Shown here one piece after another: positions 10,801 through 21,034 of a stretch of DNA of 36,617 nt (the first letter of the stretch is position 1; every line of letters starts with the position of its first letter). A program made the translations under genes and the position numbers. The notes beneath the pieces were generated by a model. The model was not told where the DNA came from and did not search any database. It was given only the letters and a program-made list of their open reading frames with translations. Source of the stretch: Micractinium sp. NFX-FRZ (Eukaryota > Chlorophyta > Trebouxiophyceae > Chlorellales > Chlorellaceae); contig JAPTJF010000557.1 of NCBI GenBank assembly GCA_029339195.1, forward strand, positions 1 to 36,617, read 5' to 3'.

Positions 10801-13800
10801 GGACCGGTGCTCCGAGGAGCAGCGCCTGCAGGTGGGCGGGCGGCAGGGCTGCTGGAATTGTTGGCAGGCGGGGGAGGTGGCTGGGGTGGAAGGGCAGGGC
10901 AGAGCAGCGCCTGGGGGGTGGTGCATGCAGGTGCCGGGGCAGGGTTGGCCTTGGAGGCGGGGAGGTGGCTGGGGAACTCTCGCTGACGTCACTGCCTACC
11001 TTGCCCTGAGCACACGGCCCGGCCGCCGCCTGGCCGGCCCTGTGATTGGCTGGGGCTCAGGCTGCCTTGATGCGCACCCGCCCTCTTGCACTGCTGCACT
11101 GAAGGATCACTTCAGTCTGCAGTGACCACCTCCGGCCGAACAGTGGCGGGCAGACTGATCCACTTACTGTGCCAGACAGCGTGCCACTTCTCACACCCGC
11201 TCCCCCCATCCGCGCTCAACGTTCTGTGTGGTGCAGGTGCTGAAGCAGGTGGCGGACAATGGCGAGCTGGTGAATGTGGCGCTCAACACGCACGGCACGC
11301 GCGCGGTGCAGAAGCTGATTGAGACACTGACCTCACGGGAGCAGGTGGGCGGGCAGGAGCGGCAGGGGCAGGGGGGATGGGGGGGTTCCCTGGGGGCAAC
11401 CCTGGAGGGCAGGGAGGTCTGGGCTGGGCTGGGCTGGGCTGGGCAGCAGGTGGGCAGCAGCAGCAGGGGGGTCATCATCAATCAGCCCCCTGGGGGCGAC
11501 CTGGGGGGCAGATGAGCAGCAGGGGGGCGTCACCCTGGGGGGCACGCACCCCAGAGGGCAGGGAGGCCTGGGGAAGGCACCCCGGCGGGACTTGGAGGGC
11601 GCAGGGAGGCCTGGCCTGGGCTGGGCTGGGCTGCCCGCGTCTCACCCAGTCCGCCTGCTCGCCCACCCGCCCACCCTTCACCTTCCCTTGCTGACTCGTC
11701 CATGCTCGTGCCGTGCCGCCCGCCTGCCCGCCCGCCTGCTTCCCTCCTGCAGGTCCAGCTGGTGATTGATGCGCTCAAGCCTGGGGTGGTCAGCCTGATA
11801 CGCGACCTCAACGGGAACCACGTGGTGCAGCGCTGCCTGCAGGTGTGTGTGTGTGTGTGTGTGTGTGCCGTGTGCTGGGGCATGGGAGTAGGGGGGGGAA
11901 GCGGGTGCCTGCGCGTGGCTGCCTGGGCGGAGGGGTTGGGGTGCATCATGTGGCATGGGAGAGGGTGTGGTGGTACCGCCCTGCTGCTGCTGCTGTCACT
12001 CCGTGCTCCACGCCCTCCCTGTCACGCTCTATACACTCCCTCGCACCTCCCTGCCCATTGCGTTGGTTGTTGCGCTGCCGCGCCGGTGCGCCCCGAGGCA
12101 CCGCAGTGCCTTCATCCCACCGCTGCGCAACACCGCTGCCGCATACTGCGCTGCTCACCCCATGCTCCCTTTCCCCCACCCCCTCCTCCACCCCCTCCCT
12201 CCCTCCTCGCAGCGCCTGGGCCCCGAGGACAGCCAGTTCATTTACGACGCCGCCGCGCAGCATTGCCTGGACATCGCCACGCACCGCCACGGCTGCTGCG
12301 TGCTGCAGCGCTGCATCGACTACGCGACAAACCCGCAGAAGCGCGCGCTCATCGAGCGCATCGCAGACCACTCCCTCATGCTCAGCCAGGTGGGGGGGCA
12401 GCAGGCCTGTCTGTGCCTGCTGTGCTGCTGCTGCTGCTGCTGCTGCTGCTGTGTGCTGGGTAGGGAGCGGGGGGGGCGTGCCCCGCCCACACCCCCTGCC
12501 GCGCGCGCCCGCTGACGAGCGCGGCCTGAAGAGGGGGCTGCACGCTGGCGGCAGCCATTGGAAGCAGCGGCTTGCGCCCCGTACGCCCATGCGCGCAGCG
12601 TGCCCGGCGCCGGCAGTGGCCGCCCGTTGATTCCGCTCTCTTGTGCCCCCACACCTTAGTGTCCCCGAGCACCTTTTGCACTTGGACAGATGTACTGTGA
12701 ATTTCTCCAAGCACAGCACCAATGCAGTGCTGTGCTGCGCTAGTTCCGTGCCCGCCCCCCCACGCCTCCGACGCTCGCCTAACCCTGCCCTCCCCTTTTC
12801 CTCACTCCTCTCCCCTCTCCTGCTGCAGGATCCGTTTGGCAACTATGTGGTGCAGTATGTGCTGGAGCTGGGCCACCCTGAGACCTCGGCCATGGTGATG
12901 ACAAACCTCAAGGGGCACTACAGCGAGCTGGCCACCCAGAAGTTCAGGTGGGGCGATTGAGACGCTGTGGGCATTGCAGTGCGAGGTTTGTGGGATGCGC
13001 AGCAAGTCGTCCCGTTGCCAGCCTGCAGCAGGAGGGACAGGCAGAAGGGAGGAGCGGCAGGGGTGTTTGGGGCATTGGCAGTATTGGCTTGGAGGCCGAA
13101 GAGTGTGAAGAGCTCGAAGAGTTTGAGGGCTTCAAGGTTTCAAGGTGTTTCAAGGTTTCGGGGACATCCCGACGCGCCGGCTCCCAACCTCACCCCACCC
13201 CACCCCACTGCCTCACCCCACTCCCCCCGCAGCTCCAACGTGGTTGAGAAGTGCCTCAAGCTGGGGGGCGCGGGGCTGAACGAGCAGCGGGATGCCGTGG
13301 TGCAGGAGCTGACGCAGTCGCCCAACCTGGGCCGCCTCCTGCAGGTGGGTGCGCCTGTGTGCCTTGCCTGCGGAATGTGTTCTCCTCATGTGTTCTCATG
13401 CGTGCTTTGGGCCGCGCTCCTGTTGTGCTCAACCCATGCTTTTGCACCGGGATGGACACACAACGCTGTCGAGCAGGGGAGGACTGCTGCGCAGTGCCAG
13501 TGGGCTTGCTGCCGCCGTCCGCTCCGCCCGCCTTGCGCGCCCGCGGCGCTCCTCTGACCCTTCCCCTCCCCTTCCCTCCCCTCCCCTGCTGCTCTCCCGT
13601 TGTTTACAGGACGCCTATGGCAACTATGTGATGCAGTCCGCGCTCACCGTCAGCAGCGCACAGCTGCACAGGTGTGTTAATGTGCTGCCGCGCTGCATGA
13701 TTTAGAGCGACAAGCATCGGATGTCAGCTGCACCTGGCGCAGCTTGCCGCCAGGGTGTGCACCCCATTGAGGCATCCCTTGTGCGTGGGTGGTGCGGCAC

Positions 13801-14060
13801 GGCGCCCTGAGGCCGGGCACCCTCACAAATCCCCTCTCTCCACCCCTTTTTTTGTCTAATGGCGCCGATGTGTCCCTTGGCGCCGCTGCGTCGCTTCCTC
13901 ACAAACACCTCCCCTGTCCCTCCCTCCCCCCCTCCCTCCCTCCCTTCCTCCCCTTCCCCTGTGCAGCAACCTGGTGGAGGCGATCCGGCCCCACCTGCCG
14001 GCGCTGCGGGGCACCCCCCACGGCAAGCGCATCCTGGCCAAGGTCTCGGTGAAGCTGTGA
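7802..14060 (+). CDS. Pumilio-family (PUF) RNA-binding protein
   Basis: Fourteen exons: 7802-7851, 7945-8047, 8349-8447, 8709-9667, 9845-9991, 10229-10352, 10733-10831, 11237-11344, 11753-11842, 12213-12389, 12829-12947, 13233-13344, 13610-13671, 13967-14060. All are GT-AG and in phase, giving 780 residues. PUF proteins bind 3' UTRs of mRNAs and usually repress translation or promote decay. Residues 1-452 are low complexity: Ala/Gln/His/Pro-rich, a 13-Ala run, and Gly/His/Arg/Asp-rich blocks. Residues 453-780 form the Pumilio homology domain with eight repeats plus a C-terminal cap. RNA-contact triplets by repeat are R1 C-R-Q, R2 N-Y-Q, R3 T-R-Q, R4 N-H-Q, R5 C-C-Q, R6 N-Y-Q, R7 S-N-E, R8 N-Y-Q. 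The start at 7802 is the only one I found that joins in phase to the DLNTNVGSLL exon. The C-terminal domain is secure; the first exon is less so. Confidence 0.93.
11345..11752 (+). repeat. Minisatellite-like PUF intron 8
   Basis: This intron contains imperfect G-rich repeats: (CTGGG)n at about 11419-11444 and again at about 11613-11630. GAGGGCAGGGAGG-like units precede them, and related AGCAGCAGGGGGG segments near 11457 and 11515 add to the array. It appears to be a locally duplicated GC-rich intron sequence. Confidence 0.65.
11843..11867 (+). repeat. (GT)12 microsatellite at a 5' splice site
   Basis: The dinucleotide run begins with the GT of the donor site of PUF intron 9, so the splice donor is the first unit of the microsatellite. 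Confidence 0.85.
12425..12451 (+). repeat. (CTG)9 trinucleotide repeat in PUF intron 10
   Basis: Nine perfect CTG units lie in the intron 35 nt after the donor site. The run is non-coding in the model. Confidence 0.85.
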
Positions 14061-14120
14061 GCTGAGCTGGCACGCGCTGAGCTGGCACGCGCTGAGCTGG
14101 CACACGCCAAGCTGGCATGG
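14061..14120 (+). repeat. 15-bp tandem repeat directly after PUF stop codon
   Basis: Four units of 15 bp (consensus GCTGAGCTGGCACGC) begin immediately after the stop codon. The first two are identical, the third differs by one base and the fourth is diverged. Confidence 0.85.
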
Positions 14121-15731
14121 CACCACGGCCGGGCGCGGGCCATGGTGCGCCCCGCCTGCTGCCCGCTGCCCCGCACACGCTGCGCATACTGGTATTCTAG
14201 ACCGCACGCCGATTGTTTCACACACACACGCGCACACACTACTCTGCTGACCGCCCATGCTCCCGCGGAGGCATACCACACCACATTCTTTTCCCCATAG
14301 CCCCCCCGTTTTGTGTGTGTGCAACACGTGGTGTGCTGCATTTTGACCGTGGCGGCCTGCGGGGGGTGATGCAGTGCGCCATTCCCAGCGGCCCCGCCTG
14401 GCGTGTGGTCTACCTGTTCCCGCCCCTCCCCTCTCTACCCCCCGCCTCCCTTTTCGAGTTCTGTCCCTGCCACCGCTGCCCGCTGTAGCCTCTCTCTCTT
14501 TCTCCTGGGGCACCCGCAGGCGCAGCCGCCCGCCTGCCCGGGCGCTTGCGCTCGGGCTGGCCGGCTGCTGCTGCTGTTGTGGCGCCACTTCTCATGCTTG
14601 CGAGCACCGTGCCCTGTGCATGCCGCCCCTGCCATCGCGCGCCCTCTTTGCTTCCCCCGGCGCTTCCAAGATATGATGCTGCTGTTGCGCCGGGGCGAGG
14701 CCAGAGGTGTTGCCGCCACAAAGGCGCTGCCCGCCCCTCGTTCCCTCTCCCCCCTCCCTGTTGGTCCCGCCTTCCTCTCCTCCGTGCTCTGCTCCGCTCA
14801 CAAGCACAAGCACCGCTGGCCCCCGCTTGTGCCGCGTTTGGCGGGGGGGATACGACCATCCCCCTCTATGCATGCCCAGCTGCGGCTCCCCAGCAGCTGT
14901 ATCTGTTGGCGTGCAAGCACGCGGCCCTGCCCGCCACCCCACACTCGCCCTCAACCACAGCAGCTATTTTATTTGTGGCCTGGCCCCCCCGCCGCCCCCG
15001 GCGCGTCCCTTCCCTCCCTGTGTGTGCTGCCTCCCCCGCTGTACCACTGCACCTCCCCTCAGTGAAAGCAACATGAAGATGTCGCTTGTTTGTCGCTTGT
15101 ACACCAAACCACGCAAAGCCCCCTCCCGGGTGTATCCTCCTAGCCCTCGTACCCCGCCTGCCCCACCACACCCGTCCCCCCTCTTCTCCCCCACCCTCAT
15201 TCCTGTCAACACTACGAGCACTGACCTCGGGCCTGCGCTTCTGCTGTACCGCTGTGTGCACAGTGTTTACCGGTGTAAAAGACTTCACACCGTCTTGCAC
15301 AGGGTGACCGCCTTGCACGGAAGCTGGGTGAGTCTCCCGCTCGTGGCATGGCCTGGAGGCAGACACTCACCTTTCTCGTGATCAACAAACCACTGCCTGT
15401 TGTCCTGGCCTGGCTTGAGGCGCAGCTGGACAGCACAGCACCCGTGGGGCACTCAAGGTCCGAGGGGGGGACCCACCGACAGCAAACCTCGGCCTGCCAG
15501 GGGCGCGCAGCGCGGTCACTGGTATCCTGATAGAGACGATCCGGGTTGGGGAAAGGCCGCCGAGACCGTGGCCCGGCCTGGCGTTTTGCCCGGCCTGCCA
15601 GCCGAACCTCTCCGTGCGTGCGCCCCGCCCGCAGCTGCCCGCTCGAGCTACGGCAAGCCCACATCGAAGGAAAACGCCGAGATCGAGGCGGCGCTACGCT
15701 GCGAGCGGAGCCCAGCCCAGCGGCGGCGGCG
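14121..15731. other. PUF 3' region and intergenic spacer
   Basis: No exon set could be supported here on either strand. The open frames are biased in composition (Pro/Ala/Arg-rich) and lack family motifs. A TGTAA motif at 15274-15278 is the first clear poly(A)-type signal after the PUF stop and would imply a 3' UTR of about 1.2 kb, which is plausible for a regulatory gene. The part after it would carry the promoter and 5' UTR of the next gene. The frame open from an upstream ATG at 15546 runs in phase into the next coding region. Confidence 0.45.
15274..15278 (+). terminator. TGTAA poly(A) signal candidate, PUF gene
   Basis: TGTAA is the established chlorophyte polyadenylation signal. This copy lies 1.2 kb after the PUF stop codon. 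Assignment is by position only. Confidence 0.35.
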
Positions 15732-17726
15732 ATGGCGGCAGAGCAGTGGGCACCCCGCCTGGGCACGGCAGCAGAACTGGAGCTGGGTGGCCTAGATGTC
15801 ATCACAGACCACGAGCCAGCAGTTACAGAGATGCAGGCTGCGGCGGCGGCAGGCACACGACAGTGCGCCCTGCAGGACCGGCAGCTGGTGGAGGGCCAGA
15901 CGGGCGCCGCGCTCCGCCTTGCCGCCTGGCTGGGCGTGTTGGGTGCTGGCTACGGCTTCCAGCGAGGCCTGTGCGCTGGCGGGCTGCCCTACGACTGCGA
16001 CCCCTTCTCAGCCGAGGAACACTTTTCCTCCCTCACCACCCTGGCCTTTGTGGCTGGTGGGCGTCACGCGCCCGCAACGCTTTGCCTGGCTGGCACGCAG
16101 CCCCAGGCGCACCCCCTGCCTGCTCCTCCTCTACCTCGCCGCCATCCCCATCTATGGAGCCATCAGCAACATCCCAGCCCTGCGCACCAGCCTGGCTAGC
16201 GCCGGCAGCTGGGGCCCCGTCATGATCACGCTGTTTGCCCTGGCCGGGGCAGTGGCACTGGCAGCCCTGGCCTTCCACCTGCGGCTGGCGCTGCAGGCAG
16301 GCGGCAGCAGCAGCAGCGGTGGCACCGCCACAGGGGCGGCTGTGGGCTGGACAGGGGAGGTGCAGCTGGAGGTGCAGCGCGCAGAGGCAGCGGTTGAGGG
16401 GCTGCCTAGCTCAAAGTCAGTCAGCAGCACCGCCAGCGGCAGCAGCAGCACAGCGTGCCTGCCGGGCTGCCAGGCATGGGACAGCAGCGAGGAGCGGCGC
16501 AGCAGCAGCAGCAGCGGCAGCGCGGGCAGCAGCAGCCGGCAGCGGCGGCCGGCCCACCCAGCCGGGACGGCGGGCGACGTCCCGGTGTCACTCAAGCGGG
16601 GGCCGCGTGCGCGGCGCTGGCGCCTGCTAGGCCTCTACCTCCTGCCCCGCCTGGCGGTGCTGCTCTACTTTGCTGCCTGGCTGGCCGCGCTGCCCGCCTC
16701 GGGCGCCTACTCCCTGCACCTGCACCACTACGCGCTGGCCTGGGGTGTGGCCATCTTTGCGGCCTTCAACCACCCCGTGTCGGGCGCTGTGCTGGCGGTT
16801 GCCACTGCCGTGTTTGTGCAGGTGAGGCACTGGTTGGGAGTAAATGTGCTGGAGCCTCTGTCAGAGCCTCTGTGATACTCGGCCCACTGCGGCCTGCGCT
16901 CTGAAGCCCCTCTCCCCGCCCCCCCCACCTGTGCTGCCTGCCCACCGCGGTGGGGACCCCTGCAGCCTCCTAGTCTCCCGCATATGTTGTCATCACCACC
17001 CCCTGCCCTTTATTGGTTGTTCGGCTGCAGGGCGCTGCCGCCTACGGGTTTGACCCGCTCTTCAAGCGGGCCCCCAAGGCCGGCGGCTGCCTGCCCGTGA
17101 GCAGCCAGACGGGGCAGATGACGTGCGTCTTCTGGGCCAACGACCCCTTTGCCCTCGACTTCTGCTCAGACACGCAGTGGATCCCCTGGTGAGCCGCTGG
17201 CCTGCGCTGACCTGCGCTGACCTGCCCGGCCACCAACGCTGTGCTGTGCTGTGCTGTGCTGTGCTGTGCTGTGCTGCGCTGTGCTGTGCTGCGCCGCGCA
17301 GTGTGCGAAGCAGCAAAACAAACAGTGCTGCGCTGCTCTGTGCTGTGCGTGCTGAGCTGTTTCTGGGCGGCACCTTCCGCTGTGGGTGTGCCCTGCCCAC
17401 GGATCCTTGGGTGCCGGAAGCTTGAGCAAGCCAGGCGCTCCTCCACGCCCGCTGCAAATCCTGTCAGCCATGTGCACGTGCCTGGGCTGGCTGGAGTCAA
17501 CTCAAGGTGCGCCTTTGCCAGGGGAAGCTGCCAAGCAGCAGACTGAGCTCTCCCTCCAATGTACACGCAAACCTGCAGGTTCGACTGCTCCCTGCCCTGG
17601 CCCTGGCCGGGAACAGCGGTGAGACGCGGCGGCAGCGCAGCGGCAGCGGCGGCAGCCAGCCCAGGGCTTCTTGGGGGCGGCGCTGTGTCGCCGGCCCCGG
17701 GGCCCAGAGGCGGGCCGTGGCCATGA
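15732..17726 (+). CDS. Multi-pass membrane protein, unknown function, frame disrupted
   Basis: Exons: about 15732-16821 (with a frame change near 16050-16065), 17031-17188, 17579-17726. The last two junctions are GT-AG and in phase. The first part reads MAAEQWAPRLGTAAE to LTTLAFVAGG; the rest continues one frame over from VTRPQRFAWLARSP. No GT-AG intron fits this shift, so a one-base indel in a G run is the simplest reading. Hydrophobic segments are AAWLGVLGAGYGF, CLLLLYLAAIPIYG, MITLFALAGAVALAALAFHL, LYLLPRLAVLLYFAAWLAAL and LAWGVAIFAAFNHP onward, with a Ser-rich loop between the third and fourth. A His-rich motif, HLHHYALAW, precedes the last membrane segment and looks conserved-family-like. 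After GAAAYGFDPLFKR comes a short Cys-containing lumenal or cytosolic tail. An in-frame ATG at 15546 is an alternative start. I do not recognise the family. Confidence 0.65.
17239..17294 (+). repeat. (GTGCT)n pentanucleotide repeat in intron
   Basis: About eleven pentamer units, with two GCGCT variants, lie 50 nt downstream of the donor at 17189. The same pentamer in the same sense orientation occurs in an intron of the AGMO-like gene at 31578-31694. Confidence 0.85.
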
Positions 17727-19040
17727 TTAGACAAGGAACACTACGAATGTGCACATGTACCGGTATACAGAACGAACGAAACCTGTGTATCAATCACAAA
17801 TGCCCCACACAACATGAATGCGTGCATTCCAGGCCCGCCTGCACCTCCCAGCGTTCCAGTGCGCCTTGCCTGCCTACATAGCCTCTCGCTCTCTTTGTCT
17901 CCTACACACATGCATCCACCGTACTACCCTGTCTTACTACCTTTGGTTTCTGTCCTGCACATTCCACGCTGCCATGTGCCAATACCTGCCCTGCATTTCT
18001 GCCAGCAACTCTGCCTGCATTTCCGCCTGCACTTTTGCGCTCAACCTTGCAAGTACGCAACCTTGCGAGTACTCCCAGGTCAACTGCAAGTCTGTCAGCA
18101 CGTTCAAGCCGCCCGCCCGCGTGCCCGCCCCCAGTGGGACGCACACAGGCAGCAGTGCAAGAGCTGTAACTGAGTGTTGCCCAGCTGGCAGGCAACAAGG
18201 CATGGCAATGGGGCTGCTGTGCGGCGGGGGCAGCCGTGGCCAACCAGCGGCAGCAGGGTGCTGTGACTCCCGGGGAGCGGGCACACGGCAGCACTTTTAC
18301 GGCAGCTCCGCTCAGCAAGGCCCAGCGGCCGGGCTGCCAAACATGCCGCAAACATCCTCTCGAAGCGCACCAAAACGTTTTAAGAGTCCCTCATCGCGAA
18401 TGCAGCAGTGTTAAGGCTTCTCCGCCGCTGCCTAGAACGAGCGGAGCGGCCGCAGGCCACCGCCGCCAGCTCTGGGCAGTGCGGGCTCCCAGCTGCCCCT
18501 GCCCTCTTGCTATCCCCACCTTGATTCCCGTAGTAGCCAATCGCGAGATATGCCTAATTGAAGTGGCAAAACCATGTGCCCAAAACCATGTGCCCGCCTC
18601 AACATGCCGAAGTAAGTGGACCATGTATTTGCGCTCTGGGAGCACTCCGCAGGCATGAGTTGTCACCAATGGACTTGGTGACGCCAGGGATGCTGCACTC
18701 AGGAGGAACGGAGTGAACCTGCCACGCGAGGCCTGCCACCTGGCCGGGGACTGAGAGCTCCCGGAAAACGGGGGTTCAGGCCGGCCCCGGCCTCTTTGGT
18801 CTGCGAGGCACAGGTGTGTACAGCTTGGGGAAGCAGCCCGGAGGCTTCTGGGCCGCATGCAGCTGCATGACCCGCGCCATCTCGGGGGCGGAGCAGCGGA
18901 GGGAGGCAGCGCCTCAATGGACGTCAGCCATGGGCGGAGGCCTTCCACAGCAGCGGGCAGACGCCGCCATGGAGCCCCTACAGCGCCGCCAGCTCACTCG
19001 CCCCTCGAACTCGTCGTTCTGCAGGAGCACCAACGCCGCG
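17727..19040. other. Intergenic region before eL22 gene
   Basis: This 1.3-kb stretch has no supportable coding exon. A TGTAA motif at 18165-18169 would end the membrane-protein transcript about 440 nt after its stop. The remainder should contain the eL22 promoter. A CTGCAG acceptor-like site ends at 19024, 16 nt before the eL22 start, so an intron in the 5' UTR is possible. Confidence 0.45.
18165..18169 (+). terminator. TGTAA poly(A) signal candidate, membrane-protein gene
   Basis: First TGTAA seen after the stop at 17726, in the correct orientation. This is a position-based assignment. Confidence 0.45.
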
Positions 19041-21034
19041 ATGGTGCAGATAGGCAAGAAGGCGGCCGCTGGCCCCAAGAAGGGCAAGAAGGCCCTGACC
19101 TTCACCATCGACTGCTCGAAGCCGGTGGAGGACAAGGTGCGCGCTGGGCACGCGCCTACAGGCCAGCACATGCCAGTAGACGATTACAGGAGCGCGGCAG
19201 CGGCGGCTAGAATAATGAACTGGCAGCGGCGGCGACCGTGGCGCGGAACACCGGGCAGCGACGGCGTGCAGGTTTACAGCACTGCAGCCAGGCAGGAAGG
19301 AGCATCACAAATGCAGCTTGCATGACCCGCAGTCGCTCCGTTTTATGAGAGAGTCGCACCCGAGGCTGCTCAGCGGCAAGCAAAAGACCGCCACAGCTTG
19401 ACGCACGCGCACGCACGTGCCGTCCGCCGTGCCGCCGCTGCCTGCTCCAGCTGTCCTTAGTGGCATGCCTTTTTTCAATCCTTATCACCGCAACTGCAGA
19501 TCATGGAGATCGCGTCCTTTGAGAAGTTCCTGGTGGACAAGATCAAGGTTGGCGGCAAGACCGGTGAGTTTATACACACTCTTTGAATAGAGCTGGGCTG
19601 GGCTGGGCCGGGCTTGGGCCGCGTGTGCAGCACATGGTTGAGGGACCTTCTCTAAGCTTGCACATATGATGGGGAAAGGCAAAGGAGAGGCCGCCTGCTG
19701 CCATGCATGGGAACTTCTGCGACTGCCACTGCTGGTGGACTGCCACTGCTCCGACCGTCGCTGGTGGTTCAAGCGGCAGCGTGCCAGCGGTGGGGCAGCA
19801 GCCTCATTTGGGGCAGCACGCAGCAGGCTCAGCACCGCACACAGCCAGGAGCGTGTGGCATGATGTCATGTAGTAGGCAGCTGCAGGGCAGCTTCGCGCA
19901 CCACACATGCAGCACAGCATGACAGCTGGCGGCGCTCTGGCAGTCTTCGGTTGATGGTGGTGGCAGAAGCATGGGCCGCGCGGCCCGGGCACGTGGGGCG
20001 TTTACGGCAGCAGCGGCTGGGCTGGGGTTTTAAGCCCTTGGTCCACCATGTAGCTCTGGGGTGCTGCTGCACCAGAATGCACCCTGTAGGAGCTCAGCCG
20101 GGCCAAAAAGCAGTAGCAGCACGACAATGCAGCACGAGCCGCAGCATATGCCCAGGAGCTGCCCAGCTCTGGTGCGGACGAAGGGATGGGCAGGAGTAGC
20201 GGCAGCTGCTGCAGTGGCTGCCTACCCAGCCGGTTCACATGTCTGCTGCAGCACTAGCGGCAGCAGCAGCAGCAGCCAAGCGCGACGCTGGCAGCGGCAG
20301 CACGCTGCGGTAGCACTGGCTGTTGCCGCCGTCAAGGCCTGCTGCTAGGCCCCGAGCGGCTGCTCCCTGCTGACGGCAGCGACGGCAGCCAATGTTTTCC
20401 TCCCTCTTCCACACCACTATCTCCAGGCCGTCCTCTCTTACCCTGCTTCTCTCCCTGCCCCTTCCCTCCCCCCTCCAGGCGTGCTGGGCGACAACGTCAA
20501 GGTCTCCCGCGACAAGACCAAGATTGTGGTGACCTCGGAGATCCCCATGAGCAAGCGGTACCTGAAGTACCTCACCAAGAAGTACCTGAAGAAGGTGGGC
20601 GGCAGCTGGAGGCAGGGCGCAGCGGGAGGGGGATGGGGCGGCAGGTGTAGGCATGGGCATGCGGTGGAACGTGAGGCGCTACGGGATGCCCAACCTCCAC
20701 TTTTTAGGCCTGGCATTCAAGCGCCAGAGTGCATGTGCAGCGGCCGTCACCCCACCAACATCTCTCATCCTGCTCGTTGTACCGCTGCAGCACACCTTCA
20801 TCCCTTATCCACCCTCTTCTCTCACGTCTCCCCTGCTTGCCTCCCTGCGGCCCACTCTGCGTGACTAACTGGCCGCCTTCTCACCACCTCTCCCCTGCTG
20901 CTTGCCCGTCTCTGCAGCACAACGTGCGCGACTGGCTGCGCGTCATTGCCTCCAACAAGGACCGCTCCGTCTACGAGCTGCGCTACTTCAACATCGCGGA
21001 CCAGAACGAGGAGGACGAGGAGGACGAGGAGTGA
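19041..21034 (+). CDS. RPL22: Cytosolic large-subunit ribosomal protein eL22
   Basis: Four exons, 19041-19136, 19500-19563, 20479-20594 and 20918-21034, with GT-AG sites and matching phases, give 130 residues, a normal length for eukaryotic L22e. Family features visible are the basic N-terminus ([12 protein letters not shown]), the [17 protein letters not shown] segment, [17 protein letters not shown], the RNA-binding strand region [22 protein letters not shown], and [10 protein letters not shown]. It ends in an acidic tail, NEEDEEDEE. It is a component of the 60S subunit. Intron 2 is long (915 nt). Expression is expected to be high and constitutive. Confidence 0.97.

Noticed and set aside
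14061..15278. Pumilio response elements (UGUANAUA) suggesting autoregulation of the PUF transcript
   Set aside because: I did not see a full match in the likely 3' UTR on reading, so no autoregulatory claim is made.
14403..15381. Long Pro/Ala/Arg-rich open frames downstream of the PUF gene as a separate gene
   Set aside because: Open frames are expected by chance at this GC content. None shows domains, a consistent splice pattern or similarity to a family I recognise.
19564..20478. A box C/D or H/ACA snoRNA in the long eL22 intron
   Set aside because: Ribosomal protein introns often host snoRNAs, but I found no properly spaced RUGAUGA and CUGA boxes and no clear H/ACA layout. A covariance search would be needed.
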